From contig JAJPHC010000015.1 of the NCBI GenBank assembly GCA_021325515.1, forward strand, positions 38,651 through 102,650: a stretch of 64,000 nt of DNA, read 5' to 3'. A program made the position numbers and the translations under genes. This stretch comes from Acidobacteriota bacterium (GTDB lineage Bacteria > Acidobacteriota > Thermoanaerobaculia > Gp7-AA8). The notes beneath the pieces are model-generated. The model ran no database searches. It worked only from the letters and a program-made list of their open reading frames with translations, and was not told the DNA's origin. Positions 25,024 through 32,935 of the stretch are shown here, piece by piece. Numbering within the stretch: position 1 is the stretch's first letter; each line of letters opens with the position of its first letter.

Positions 25024-25451
25024 CAAAAATCCTGCCGGTTTTTCGGATCGGAAAACCATGCGGCCCAGTCCGCCGGATCGGGCGGTTCCTCGCGCTGCGT
25101 CGCGCGCAATTCGGCGACGAATGCATCCGCCGAAACGACGGAGACATGGCGGCCGGACACTCGCGCTGCCACCGCGCGATCCGAGGTCACGACAGTCCAT
25201 CCTCGCCCGCTCGCCACGCGATCCACGATCAGTTCGTCCGCCTTCTTCGCGCCGGTGAAGACGACGCTCACATTGCCGAACGACTTCGCGAACGAGCCGG
25301 GTTCGGGGCCGTCGAAGAAGCAGACGACGCGCGTCTTCTTCATCCGCGCAAACGACGCCAGCAGTCGCACCAGTTCGCGCTTTGGATCTTCGCCGCGAAG
25401 ATCCGCGCCCGCGCGGCCGAGGACGTTGCTGCCATCGATCACCCAGGGCAT
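25023..25451 (-). CDS. NYN-domain (YacP-like) ribonuclease
   Basis: The 142-aa protein has a PIN-like NYN fold: VIDGSNVLG with the first acidic metal ligand (about residues 4-12), VVCFFDGPEPG (about 42-52), KKADELIVDRVAS (about 69-81) and TVVTSDRAVAARV (about 85-97) with the remaining acidic ligands. YacP/Rae1 relatives are endoribonucleases. Its ATG directly follows the stop codon of the DUF4388/SPOR gene, and its stop lies within an intrinsic terminator. Confidence 0.8.
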   Translation of the reverse strand: MPWVIDGSNVLGRAGADLRGEDPKRELVRLLASFARMKKTRVVCFFDGPEPGSFAKSFGNVSVVFTGAKKADELIVDRVASGRGWTVVTSDRAVAARVSGRHVSVVSADAFVAELRATQREEPPDPADWAAWFSDPKNRQDF

Positions 25452-27416
25452 TTACCGCGGAATGTGGACGACGACCGGCTTCGCCTCGCGCAGAGATTGC
25501 GGAATCGCGTTTGCCGCCGCCTGGGCCTGCTCCTGCGTCGCATACCGGCCCCAGAAGACTCGATAGCAGGAGCGATTGTGGTACGTGATCGGGAGGAACC
25601 AGACATTCGTTCCCCCTTCGCGCAACGCGCGCGTGATCGACGCCGCCTCGCAGACGAGCTCGAACTGCACGGTGAAGTTGCCACTCTTGTCCGCGGCGAA
25701 CTCTCTGGCCATCGCTTCGTAGCGCTGACGATCGGCATCGGTCGCCGGAGGAACCGGCGTCTTCGCGGTCGTGTTCGTGATCGTCGAGCCCGAAGGCGTC
25801 TTCTCCACGCGCGCGACGGTCGTTGTTGCCGGAACCACCGAAGGAGGTGGCGCCGGTTTGCTCGCGACGGTCGTCGTTGCCGTTGACGTCGCCGGCTTCG
25901 GTGCCGTCGTCGTCGATGCGGCGACCGTCGTTGTCGCCGCGGTTGCCGTCGTTGTTGTCGTTGCCGTCGCCGGCGGAGGTACCGGATGGAGCACGGGATG
26001 CTTCACAGGACGCGTGGTGACGACCGGCGCGCTCGCGGCTGCCTGCTTGTTCTGCCACCAGTTCCACGCAGCCATGCCGCCGACTCCGACGATCACGATA
26101 CCCACCGCGGCGAAGAGGATCGGGATCAGCTTCCCCGGCTTCGATGCTTTTGCGACGACCGACTTCATCGGCGGAGGAGTCTTCCCTCGCACCGGAACGG
26201 CGGCCTTCCTCGCAGTCTCGATCTGTGCTTCATCGAAGCCCCACTCCTCTTCCTTCGCCGGCTTCGGTTCAGGGGCGGCCGCACGCTTTGACTTGTCGAG
26301 AAACGGCTGCATCGGCGCGATCGGCGGAGGAGCTGGCGCGACAGGCTTGTCCCATGAAGGCAGCGCGGCCGCAGTCGCGCGTGGCATTGCGATCTCGGGC
26401 GGCTCAGGCTCGGATTCAAGGTCGAGTGACGGCAGCCCCATCGGGGTTTCATCTTCGAGACTCAGCCCAAGATCGGAATCCTGAACCGGAGCCGCCGGCG
26501 CTGCAGGCACCGCGTCAAACCCTGTATCGAAAGAACCGACAGGGTCAGGCATTCCGGCGAGCGGCTCCGGAGTCCCGAAGTCGAGTCCGGTCGCGCCCGC
26601 GCCGGGCTCGCCCCATCCCATGTCCGCCGCATCGCTCACAGCGTCGCCGCCGAAATCGAAATTGCTCCCGCCCGCGGACGCCGCCGAAAAATCCTCAGAT
26701 GCTACTTGAGGTTTTTGTGTGGTCACCAGCAGCCCGAGGACATGCAATGCGTGCAGGAGCTTATAGACGTTGAATGTATCTGTGCCCGACAACATCGCGA
26801 TCTCGGACGCGCTGTTCGTCCCATCGACGTTGTTCATGATCGCCGCGGCTTCCTGATTGAGGCCGAGCCGGCGGAAGGCTTCGTCGAAATCGGGCGCCTT
26901 GGTAAACGTCGCGGTGCCGCCTTCCAGCGCCGCATCGAATTTTGCGCGATCGGTGTCCGTGACGATCAGTTCGGTCACGATCTGCGGGAGTGGGAACAGA
27001 GTCCCCTCTTCGCGCTTCGGCAGATAGTCCGCGACGATCGTGTACGAGCCGCCGGTCCACGCGGCGATCGAGCGGATCACACCGATCACCTGAACACGGC
27101 GCGCCCAGCTCAGTTCCTTCTTCGTGATGAATCCGAGACCGAGAAGCGCGTCGCCGAGCGTTTCGCTCTCTTTGCGCTTTGCGAGTGCTTGCTTGACGTG
27201 GTCGCGCGAGACCTTGTTCGCGCGCATGAGGATCTCGTCGATGGAGTCGGCGCGATCGTTCGTGCTCGCCGAGAGAATGTCTCCACCTTTGAAGTAGATG
27301 ATCTTGATGATCCCGTCGTTCTCGAAGCGGATCGCTCCCGTGAACTGTTCCCGCCCCAGCTCGACGAGTCTCTCGATCAGATTGATCTCGCCGATTTCCC
27401 CTTCAAGCTTCATCAC
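25452..27416 (-). CDS. DUF4388-type protein with one membrane helix and a C-terminal SPOR domain
   Basis: The 654-aa protein starts with a DUF4388/PATAN-like domain (about residues 1-110: ERLVELGREQFTGAIRFENDG, IIYFKGGDILSASTNDR), then a region of winged-helix type (to about 240). A Pro/Ala-rich linker is followed by one transmembrane helix (LIPILFAAVGIVIVGVGGMAA, about 433-453), a Thr/Ala/Val low-complexity stretch, and a SPOR-like domain (about 580-654, FTVQFELVCEAAS, YRVFWGRYATQEQAQAAA). SPOR domains bind denuded peptidoglycan at division sites, so the C-terminus should be periplasmic. AGGGGG lies 8 bases before GTG 27416; ATG 27413 is equally possible. Function is unknown; a regulatory/envelope link is inferred. 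Confidence 0.8.
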   Translation of the reverse strand: MMKLEGEIGEINLIERLVELGREQFTGAIRFENDGIIKIIYFKGGDILSASTNDRADSIDEILMRANKVSRDHVKQALAKRKESETLGDALLGLGFITKKELSWARRVQVIGVIRSIAAWTGGSYTIVADYLPKREEGTLFPLPQIVTELIVTDTDRAKFDAALEGGTATFTKAPDFDEAFRRLGLNQEAAAIMNNVDGTNSASEIAMLSGTDTFNVYKLLHALHVLGLLVTTQKPQVASEDFSAASAGGSNFDFGGDAVSDAADMGWGEPGAGATGLDFGTPEPLAGMPDPVGSFDTGFDAVPAAPAAPVQDSDLGLSLEDETPMGLPSLDLESEPEPPEIAMPRATAAALPSWDKPVAPAPPPIAPMQPFLDKSKRAAAPEPKPAKEEEWGFDEAQIETARKAAVPVRGKTPPPMKSVVAKASKPGKLIPILFAAVGIVIVGVGGMAAWNWWQNKQAAASAPVVTTRPVKHPVLHPVPPPATATTTTTATAATTTVAASTTTAPKPATSTATTTVASKPAPPPSVVPATTTVARVEKTPSGSTITNTTAKTPVPPATDADRQRYEAMAREFAADKSGNFTVQFELVCEAASITRALREGGTNVWFLPITYHNRSCYRVFWGRYATQEQAQAAANAIPQSLREAKPVVVHIPR

Positions 27417-27475
27417 AGCTGTTGCCCCCTGCCCACGCTTTTGTGCAGTTGATTGTAATGGTTTGGACGCCCGAT

Positions 27476-29293
27476 TTACGCGTGCAGCTCATCGTACAAA
27501 GTCTGGCCCACTTTCCTTCCCAGCACATTGATGAGATCTGACGCGGAGGCCTGCTTTACGCCGCTCACGCTGCCGAAGCGCTCGATCAGCAGTTTGCGCC
27601 TTTTTTCGCCGATCCCCGGCAGATCATCGAGCTCGCTGTGGAGGATTCGCTTCGAGCGGCGCCGCCGGTGCGACGAGACCGCGAACCGGTGCGTTTCGTC
27701 GCGGACCATCTGCAGAAGCTGCAGCGCCGGATCCCGCCGCTCCAGCCGGATCGGCTCCTCGCGATCAGGAACATAGATTTCTTCCTCACGCTTGGCGAGA
27801 CCGGCGATCGGGATCTCCTCGATCCCCAGCTTGTTCAGCGCCGCCAGCGCGGCGTTGAGCTGCCCTCGCCCGCCGTCGATGAGGATCATGTCCGGAAGTG
27901 GCTTGTCCTCCTCCAGCAACCTTCGATAGCGGCGATCCACCGCTTCGGCCATGGAGCGAAAGTCATCCGCGCCTGCCACCGTCTTGATGTTGAAGACGCG
28001 GTACTGATTCTTGTCGAACTTCCCGCGGTCGAGCACCACCATGCCGGCCACCGAGTCGGAACCTTGAATGTTGGAGATGTCGAACGATTCGATGCGTGAC
28101 ATCTCGCGATCGTAGCCGAGGACCTGCCCAAGTCTTTGTGCAGCGATCTGCAGCCGGTCCTGCTGCGATTTCCGGAACCGCGACTCATGCGAAAGGCGCG
28201 CGTTCCGATTCGCGAGCTCCACGCGATCGACTCCCTTGCCACGCTGCGGCACGCGCAGCGTCACACGCTTTCCGCGCTGCGACGAGAGCCATTCGGAGAG
28301 CAGCTCCGGCTCCTCGACGTCCGAGGGGACCAGGATCTCGCCGGGAATGAACAGATTGTCCTGGTAATAGCGCTGCAGGATCTCGGCGAGGAAGTACGGC
28401 CGATCGTAACCCGCCACTTTTTCCCAGAAGAGCTCTCGCCGGTCGACGACGTTGCCATCGCGAATGACGAAGAGCTGGACCGCGACGTCGCCCTCCTCCT
28501 CGTAGAGTCCCCAGACATCGAGATCTTCCTCTTCGGCCGAAGCCACCTGCTGCTCGGCCTGAATGCGCTCGACGGTGCGGATGAGATCGCGATAGTAGGA
28601 CGCGAGCTCGAAGTTCTCGCTCTCGGCCGCGCGATACATCCGCGACGTCAATCTCTCCTGCAGCTCCCGCGACTTGCCGCTCAGGAAGAGCACGACGTCA
28701 TCCACCATCTCGCGATACTCGGCCTGTGTCGTCAGCCCAACGACGCATGGGCCGAGGCACTGGTGCATGTCGTAGTACAGGCAGGGACGCGTCAGTGCGC
28801 TCTTTCCCTCGCTGATCTCGAGATCACAACTGCGCAGCTTGAACTGATCCGCGATCAGCTTGAGGATCCGCCGTGCGGTGCCGGCGAAGAAAGGGCCGTA
28901 GAAGAGATCGCCTTTTTTCCGATCGACTCTCCGCGTGAACACCACGCGCGGAAAGTCTTCCGACATCGTGACCTTGATGTAGGGATAGGTCTTGTCGTCG
29001 CGCAGCAGCACGTTGTAGCGGGGCTGGTGCGTCTTGATGAGGTTGTTCTCGAGGAGGATGGCCTCGAGCTCGTTGTTCGTCGTGACGAAGTCGATGGCCT
29101 CGATCTCGTTGATCAGGGTCATGATCCGGCTGTCGCGCGCGCCACGCCCAACGAGATACGACTGCACGCGGTTGCGGAGATTGCGCGCCTTGCCGACGTA
29201 GATCACCTCGCCCTCAGCGTTCTTGTGAAGGTAGACGCCGGGACGCTCGGGGAGCTCCTTGAGGCGCAACTTCAGCTTTTCGAGGCGATCCAT
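27476..29293 (-). CDS. uvrC: UvrABC excinuclease subunit C
   Basis: The 605-aa protein has the GIY-YIG nuclease domain (about residues 10-95: RPGVYLHKNAEGEVIYVGKARNLRNRVQSY), a cysteine cluster (CDLEI...CLYYDMHQCLGPC), a UVR segment (about 190-225), the RNase H-like endonuclease region with ESFDISNIQGSDSVAGMVV and DMILIDGGRGQL, and tandem helix-hairpin-helix motifs at the end (LPGIGEKRRKLLIERFG). It makes both incisions in nucleotide excision repair. ATG 29293 is chosen because the family begins MDRLEKLKLRLKELP; an in-frame ATG at 29329 is the alternative. Its partner uvrB lies at 32930. Confidence 0.95.
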   Translation of the reverse strand: MDRLEKLKLRLKELPERPGVYLHKNAEGEVIYVGKARNLRNRVQSYLVGRGARDSRIMTLINEIEAIDFVTTNNELEAILLENNLIKTHQPRYNVLLRDDKTYPYIKVTMSEDFPRVVFTRRVDRKKGDLFYGPFFAGTARRILKLIADQFKLRSCDLEISEGKSALTRPCLYYDMHQCLGPCVVGLTTQAEYREMVDDVVLFLSGKSRELQERLTSRMYRAAESENFELASYYRDLIRTVERIQAEQQVASAEEEDLDVWGLYEEEGDVAVQLFVIRDGNVVDRRELFWEKVAGYDRPYFLAEILQRYYQDNLFIPGEILVPSDVEEPELLSEWLSSQRGKRVTLRVPQRGKGVDRVELANRNARLSHESRFRKSQQDRLQIAAQRLGQVLGYDREMSRIESFDISNIQGSDSVAGMVVLDRGKFDKNQYRVFNIKTVAGADDFRSMAEAVDRRYRRLLEEDKPLPDMILIDGGRGQLNAALAALNKLGIEEIPIAGLAKREEEIYVPDREEPIRLERRDPALQLLQMVRDETHRFAVSSHRRRRSKRILHSELDDLPGIGEKRRKLLIERFGSVSGVKQASASDLINVLGRKVGQTLYDELHA

Positions 29294-29338
29294 TGGAGTG
29301 ATGAGAACAGTTCCGGGCGCCGCCGTCATCCTGCTTTG

Positions 29339-29362
29339 GAGTGCGGACGCCCCGTCCGCACA
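29339..29362. repeat. single GTGCGGACG hairpin
   Basis: GGAGTGCGGACGCCCCGTCCGCAC contains GTGCGGACG and CGTCCGCAC arms with a short loop. It is one unit of the same family found at 11598 and in the 103-bp array at 63572. It lies between uvrC and padR. Confidence 0.65.
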
Positions 29363-29389
29363 TTTGCTCCGGCGCGTCGCAATGATCTA

Positions 29390-29425
29390 GTACGAATCGT
29401 ACGATCGCTGTAGTACGATTCGTAT
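29390..29425. promoter_or_regulatory. twin PadR-type operator over the padR start
   Basis: Two near-palindromic 13-base boxes, GTACGAATCGTAC (29390-29402) and GTACGATTCGTAT (29413-29425), are 23 bases apart, about two helical turns on the same DNA face. The second overlaps a TACGAT -10 hexamer (29414-29419) located 7 bases before ATG 29427. PadR repressors often bind such palindromes and repress themselves. Confidence 0.65.
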
Positions 29426-29426
29426 G

Positions 29427-29945
29427 ATGAAATCGACACCTCTTCTCTCCGACCTGGAGCTGGCCCTTCTCGGATTCATTCGCGAGGAGCCGCGCAGCGG
29501 CTACGTTCTGCGCAAGGCGATCGCAGACTTTCCGCAGATCAGCGACAGTCCCGGCGCGATCTACCCTGCCCTGCGGCGCCTGCGCGAAGCCGGACTCATC
29601 GAGACATCGGGAAGCGCGACCGGGCGCAAGACGGAAGTGTTTCGCGTCACGGCAGCGGGACGGCGGGCTCTGCGTTCGGCGCTCGAAGCGGCCCCGTCGG
29701 ATCGCGAGCCGGCGACGCGGCAACTGCTGCGTCTGACGTTCATCGATCTCGAGCTCGGTCCGGCTGCGGTCGCGCAATACCTCCAGGCCTGCGCGCAGGT
29801 CGCGGAGGAGCGGGCGGAGAAACTGCGGAGCCGGCGTGCCGCACTCAACCGCGGTTCCGCGACGCTCGCGGTGGAGCACGAGATCGAGATCGAGGTGGCG
29901 CGCGCCCGCTGGGCCGAGCGCGCCGCGAAGCGGCTCAAACGGTGA
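29427..29945 (+). CDS. PadR-family transcriptional regulator
   Basis: The 172-aa protein has a PadR winged helix at the N-terminus (about residues 5-85: LELALLGFIREEPRSGYVLRKAI, the conserved SPGAIYPALRRLREAGLIE and a beta-wing with TEVFRVTAAGRRALR). The C-terminal helices (to 172) form the usual dimerisation region. ATG 29427 is preferred over the adjacent ATG 29424 because it sits 7 bases after the -10; the first lies in the operator. No target gene is co-oriented nearby, so it may act at a distance and on itself. It ends 11 bases inside the converging esterase gene. Confidence 0.88.
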   Translation: MKSTPLLSDLELALLGFIREEPRSGYVLRKAIADFPQISDSPGAIYPALRRLREAGLIETSGSATGRKTEVFRVTAAGRRALRSALEAAPSDREPATRQLLRLTFIDLELGPAAVAQYLQACAQVAEERAEKLRSRRAALNRGSATLAVEHEIEIEVARARWAERAAKRLKR

Positions 29946-30534
29946 GCAGCAACTCCCCGACCCGCTGCCGAAACTCGGCAGTCCATTCGTGACCGGCATC
30001 GAGCTCGACGACCTCCGCCGCACCGAGGCGCGCCCGGTCCGCTTCGGCCTTCGCAGCGGTGAACCAGTCATCGCGCACGCCCCGCCCGATCAGCACTCTC
30101 GGCAGCTTCGCGCCATCGACATCCGGCGGCAGATCGCCGCCCAGAGCCGCGACGGCGCTGCAGCGGATGGTTGAGGCTGCGCGATAAGCCATCGCTGCAC
30201 CCTGCGAGAATCCGACGAAGACGATCGTCTCCGCCTCGGCGAACGTCGCAATGACCCGCCGGACGTACTCGATGTTGTCGTTGATCGCCGCCTCGCGGTC
30301 CTGCCGCGTCATCCAGCTCGACACGACGACTTCGCTGCGAGACCGGTAGAACCGGTGGAGCCCCTGAATTGCGGCGAGCGTCCACGCTTCGCTCCCGGGA
30401 ATCTGTTCCAGCTCGGCCATCATCTCTTCCGCGTTCTGCGCGTATCCATGAAAGCCGGCGAGCAGGCGCCTCGGATTTCCTGCGCGAACGAGGACGCGGC
30501 CGTGCGTTTTCGTTTCGATGAGACGAACGTCCAT
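29935..30534 (-). CDS. alpha/beta hydrolase, carboxylesterase-like
   Basis: The 199-aa protein has the LLAGFHGYAQNAEEMM oxyanion segment (about residues 26-41), nucleophile elbow VGFSQGAAMAYRAA (about 107-120), acid in RGVRDDWFT (about 152-160) and catalytic His in DAGHEWTAEF (about 178-187). This matches small phospholipase/carboxylesterase and PHB-type esterases. ATG 30534 is chosen because a TACCAT -10 lies 7 bases upstream; ATG 30543 is the alternative. Substrate is unknown. Confidence 0.8.
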   Translation of the reverse strand: MDVRLIETKTHGRVLVRAGNPRRLLAGFHGYAQNAEEMMAELEQIPGSEAWTLAAIQGLHRFYRSRSEVVVSSWMTRQDREAAINDNIEYVRRVIATFAEAETIVFVGFSQGAAMAYRAASTIRCSAVAALGGDLPPDVDGAKLPRVLIGRGVRDDWFTAAKAEADRARLGAAEVVELDAGHEWTAEFRQRVGELLLTV

Positions 30535-30541
30535 GGCGCGC

Positions 30542-30551
30542 ATGGTACTCT
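30542..30551. promoter_or_regulatory. overlapping divergent -10 elements
   Basis: Minus-strand TACCAT (30547-30542) is 7 bases before ATG 30534 of the esterase. Plus-strand TACTCT (30546-30551) is 7 bases before GTG 30559 of the glycosyltransferase. They share the TA at 30546-30547. Neither gene has a Shine-Dalgarno sequence. Confidence 0.45.
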
Positions 30552-30558
30552 CCCGCGC

Positions 30559-31296
30559 GTGCCGCGGATCGTGCTGGTCATTCCCTGCTTCAATGAGGAG
30601 CATCGACTGGACACGTCAGCCTTCCGCTCCTTTGCGCTGCCCGGTTACGACATCCATTTCCTCTTCGTAGACGACGGTAGCCGCGACGGAACACTGCGCG
30701 TACTCCAATCGCTTCGCGATCAGCAGCCCGGGCGATTCGAAGTTCTGCAGCTCGAGCGAAACAGCGGAAAGGCGGAAGCGGTTCGCCGCGGCGTCGTTGC
30801 CGCGATCGCGGACCGTCCAGACTTCATCGGCTACTGGGATGCGGACCTCGCGACACCGCTCGAGGAACTGCGCGGCTTTCTATCCGTCGTCGAGCAGCGG
30901 CCCGGTGTTGCGATCGTCTTTGCCGCGAGGGTCCGGCTTCTCGGCCGCGACATCAGCCGCCGCGCGAATCGCCATTACATCGGCCGCGTCGGAGCCACGC
31001 TCATCTCGCAGACCCTGCGGCTCGCCATCTACGACACCCAGTGCGGCGCGAAGCTCTTTCGGGTCGATGACACACTGGGCCGCGTGTTCGAACGTCCGTT
31101 CCTCTCACGCTGGATCTTCGACGTCGAGATCATCGCGCGCTACCTGAAGGAATGGGGGCGGGACCGCGTCGCCGCGTCGCTGTACGAATATCCACTGGAC
31201 GTGTGGCATGACGTCAAAGGGTCGAAAGTGCGCGGCCTGGACTTCCTTCGCGCACTGATCGATCTCTGGAAGATACGGCGCGCGTATTTCCACTAG
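30559..31296 (+). CDS. family 2 glycosyltransferase, dolichol-phosphate-mannose-synthase-like
   Basis: The 245-aa enzyme has the GT2 fold: IVLVIPCFNEEHRLD (about residues 4-18), FLFVDDGSRDGTLRVLQ (about 34-50), NSGKAEAVRRGV (about 69-80), the DxD-type metal site YWDADLATPLEEL (about 93-105) and YDTQCGAKLFR (about 157-167). No membrane segments are present, so it resembles soluble polyprenyl-phosphate sugar transferases. The GTG start at 30559 begins the first strand directly; the longer frame upstream is antisense to the esterase. The aminotransferase follows 12 bases downstream. Confidence 0.85.
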   Translation: MPRIVLVIPCFNEEHRLDTSAFRSFALPGYDIHFLFVDDGSRDGTLRVLQSLRDQQPGRFEVLQLERNSGKAEAVRRGVVAAIADRPDFIGYWDADLATPLEELRGFLSVVEQRPGVAIVFAARVRLLGRDISRRANRHYIGRVGATLISQTLRLAIYDTQCGAKLFRVDDTLGRVFERPFLSRWIFDVEIIARYLKEWGRDRVAASLYEYPLDVWHDVKGSKVRGLDFLRALIDLWKIRRAYFH

Positions 31297-31299
31297 AAT
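31294..31299 (+). promoter_or_regulatory. -10 element for the aminotransferase
   Basis: TAGAAT overlaps the glycosyltransferase stop codon (TAG) and lies 9 bases before ATG 31309. A start site about 3 bases before the ATG is predicted. Confidence 0.4.
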
Positions 31300-31308
31300 G
31301 CGCGCCGC

Positions 31309-32577
31309 ATGACGCAACTCGCATTCTCGGATGTTCCTCTGTCGGCCCTCGCCGAGGGTCTTACCGGCTCGGAGATTCTTCGCATTTCCGCGGAGATCAC
31401 CGCCCTCAAGCGCGAAGGCAAACAGATCTGCAATCTGACGGTGGGAGACTTCTCCCCTGCCGAGTTCCGCATCCCGCAGGCACTCGAGCATGCGATCACC
31501 GAAGCGTATGCAGCAGGTCAGACGAACTATCCGCCATCCGATGGAACGATCGAGCTGCGCAAAGCGGTGGTCAAGTTCTACGAGGAGGAGATGGGACTCC
31601 ACTACCCGCTGGAGTCGACGCTCATCGCCGGCGGTTCGCGTCCGATCATCTACGCCGCGTATGCAGCGTGCGTTGATCCCGGCGACAAGGTCGTCTATCC
31701 CACTCCTTCGTGGAACAACAATCACTACACCTATCTGATGCGCGGCCAGGCGTGCGAGATCGTCGTCGGGCCGGAGGAAAACTTTCTCCCGACTGCCGCG
31801 CTGCTCGAGCCGCACATTCGCAACGCGCGTCTCGTCGCGGTCTGCACGCCGTTGAATCCCACCGGCACCGTCATGTCACGCGATGAGGTCGAAGCGATCG
31901 CGCGGCTGATCGTCGATGAGAATCGGCGGCGCCGAGGCACCGGCGAGCGCCCGCTGTTTCTCCTGTGGGACCAGGTGTACTGGACTCTCACCTTCGGCGA
32001 GAGCCGTCACTACGCGCCGCCGCAACTCGTGCCGGAGTCCGCGCAGTACACGATCTTCGTCGACGGAATCTCGAAGGCGTTCGCTGCGACCGGTGTGCGC
32101 GTCGGATGGACCGTCGCACCTCCGTCCATCACCGCGCGCATGCGCGACATCATCGGCCACATCGGAGCGTGGGCTCCGCGCGCCGAGCAGATCGCGACCG
32201 CATGGTTTCTCGGACAGAAGGACGAGATCGCGAAGTACCACGCCACGATGAAACGCGAGTTGCAGCTCCGGCTCGATCTGCTGCACGACGGGCTGGAGGC
32301 GATGCAGAAGGACGGGTTGCCGGTGCGCGCATTCTCACCGCAGGGCGCGATCTATCTCTCCGCGCAGTTCGATCTCATCGGCCGCAACGGCATTACGACA
32401 AACGATCAGATCCGCCACATCCTGCTCGACGAAGCGGGCTTCGCCGTCGTGCCGTTCCAGGCGTTCGGCTCGAAGAAGGAAGACGGCTGGTTCCGTTTGA
32501 GCGTGGGCGCCGTCTCGGCGGATGACATTCGCAATGCGCTGCCGCGCGTGCGAGAAGCGATCGCGAAGCGCGCATAA
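31309..32577 (+). CDS. class I/II pyridoxal-phosphate aminotransferase
   Basis: The 422-aa protein is a fold-type I aminotransferase. It has the N-terminal NLTVGDFSP, substrate-binding TNYPPSDGTIELRKAV (about residues 73-88), CTPLNPTGTVMSRDEV (about 177-192), LLWDQVYWTLTF (about 216-227) and the PLP Lys in DGISKAFAATGVRVGW (about 251-266), with the terminal Arg in WFRLSVG. It is related to aspartate/aromatic aminotransferases; the amino donor cannot be read. Cytoplasmic. It is followed closely by a small secreted protein with its own -10. Confidence 0.88.
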   Translation: MTQLAFSDVPLSALAEGLTGSEILRISAEITALKREGKQICNLTVGDFSPAEFRIPQALEHAITEAYAAGQTNYPPSDGTIELRKAVVKFYEEEMGLHYPLESTLIAGGSRPIIYAAYAACVDPGDKVVYPTPSWNNNHYTYLMRGQACEIVVGPEENFLPTAALLEPHIRNARLVAVCTPLNPTGTVMSRDEVEAIARLIVDENRRRRGTGERPLFLLWDQVYWTLTFGESRHYAPPQLVPESAQYTIFVDGISKAFAATGVRVGWTVAPPSITARMRDIIGHIGAWAPRAEQIATAWFLGQKDEIAKYHATMKRELQLRLDLLHDGLEAMQKDGLPVRAFSPQGAIYLSAQFDLIGRNGITTNDQIRHILLDEAGFAVVPFQAFGSKKEDGWFRLSVGAVSADDIRNALPRVREAIAKRA

Positions 32578-32578
32578 T
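32573..32578 (+). promoter_or_regulatory. -10 element for the small secreted protein
   Basis: CATAAT overlaps the aminotransferase stop codon and lies exactly 6 bases before ATG 32585, with no Shine-Dalgarno sequence. Confidence 0.45.
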
Positions 32579-32584
32579 CACGGC

Positions 32585-32884
32585 ATGCACGCACTCGTAC
32601 TTGCAGCGCTCATCGGACTCGGCGTCGGAGCGAAGGATCCGAACAACATCATCGTGAAGGTCGACGGCCGGGATCGCGTCGTCGATCTGAAAGCCGGAGC
32701 GAGCGGCGACGCCGCGCAGAAGTTTCTGCAGTGTCTCGTCGCCGGCCGCGTACTGCGGCTGACGAAGGACCATGTGCTGCTGCTCGACGGAAACGACGTC
32801 GCGGACCATCTCCGCGAGTTCATGCAGAGCAAGACGAGCGCGGATCCGTGTGAGTTGGGGAAGGCTGCGTACTCGCCGAAGTAA
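32585..32884 (+). CDS. 99-aa hypothetical exported protein
   Basis: The product begins MHALVLAALIGLGVGA, a short signal peptide, followed by about 83 residues with two cysteines (FLQCLVAGRV and DPCELGKAAY). There is no recognised domain. The start fits the CATAAT element 6 bases upstream. It converges on uvrB with a GACAGGCG hairpin between them. Confidence 0.55.
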   Translation: MHALVLAALIGLGVGAKDPNNIIVKVDGRDRVVDLKAGASGDAAQKFLQCLVAGRVLRLTKDHVLLLDGNDVADHLREFMQSKTSADPCELGKAAYSPK

Positions 32885-32893
32885 GGAACGGAC

Positions 32894-32935
32894 AGACAGG
32901 CGAGGGAAAGACGGGCGGGGGCGCCTGTCTTACAC
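32894..32935. repeat. AGACAGGCG hairpin between convergent genes
   Basis: AGACAGGCG and CGCCTGTCT arms flank a ~20-base purine-rich spacer. On the minus strand the TAA of GTAAGACAGGCG is the uvrB stop codon, as in the related GTAGGACA elements. It may terminate both converging transcripts. Confidence 0.6.

Noticed and set aside
25770..25990. Possible microsatellite in the GTCGTCGTTGCC-rich stretch
   Set aside because: It is the codon-biased Thr/Ala/Val linker of the DUF4388/SPOR protein and stays in frame.
30355..30558. 68-residue N-terminal extension of the glycosyltransferase
   Set aside because: It is antisense to the esterase and precedes the first conserved GT2 strand.
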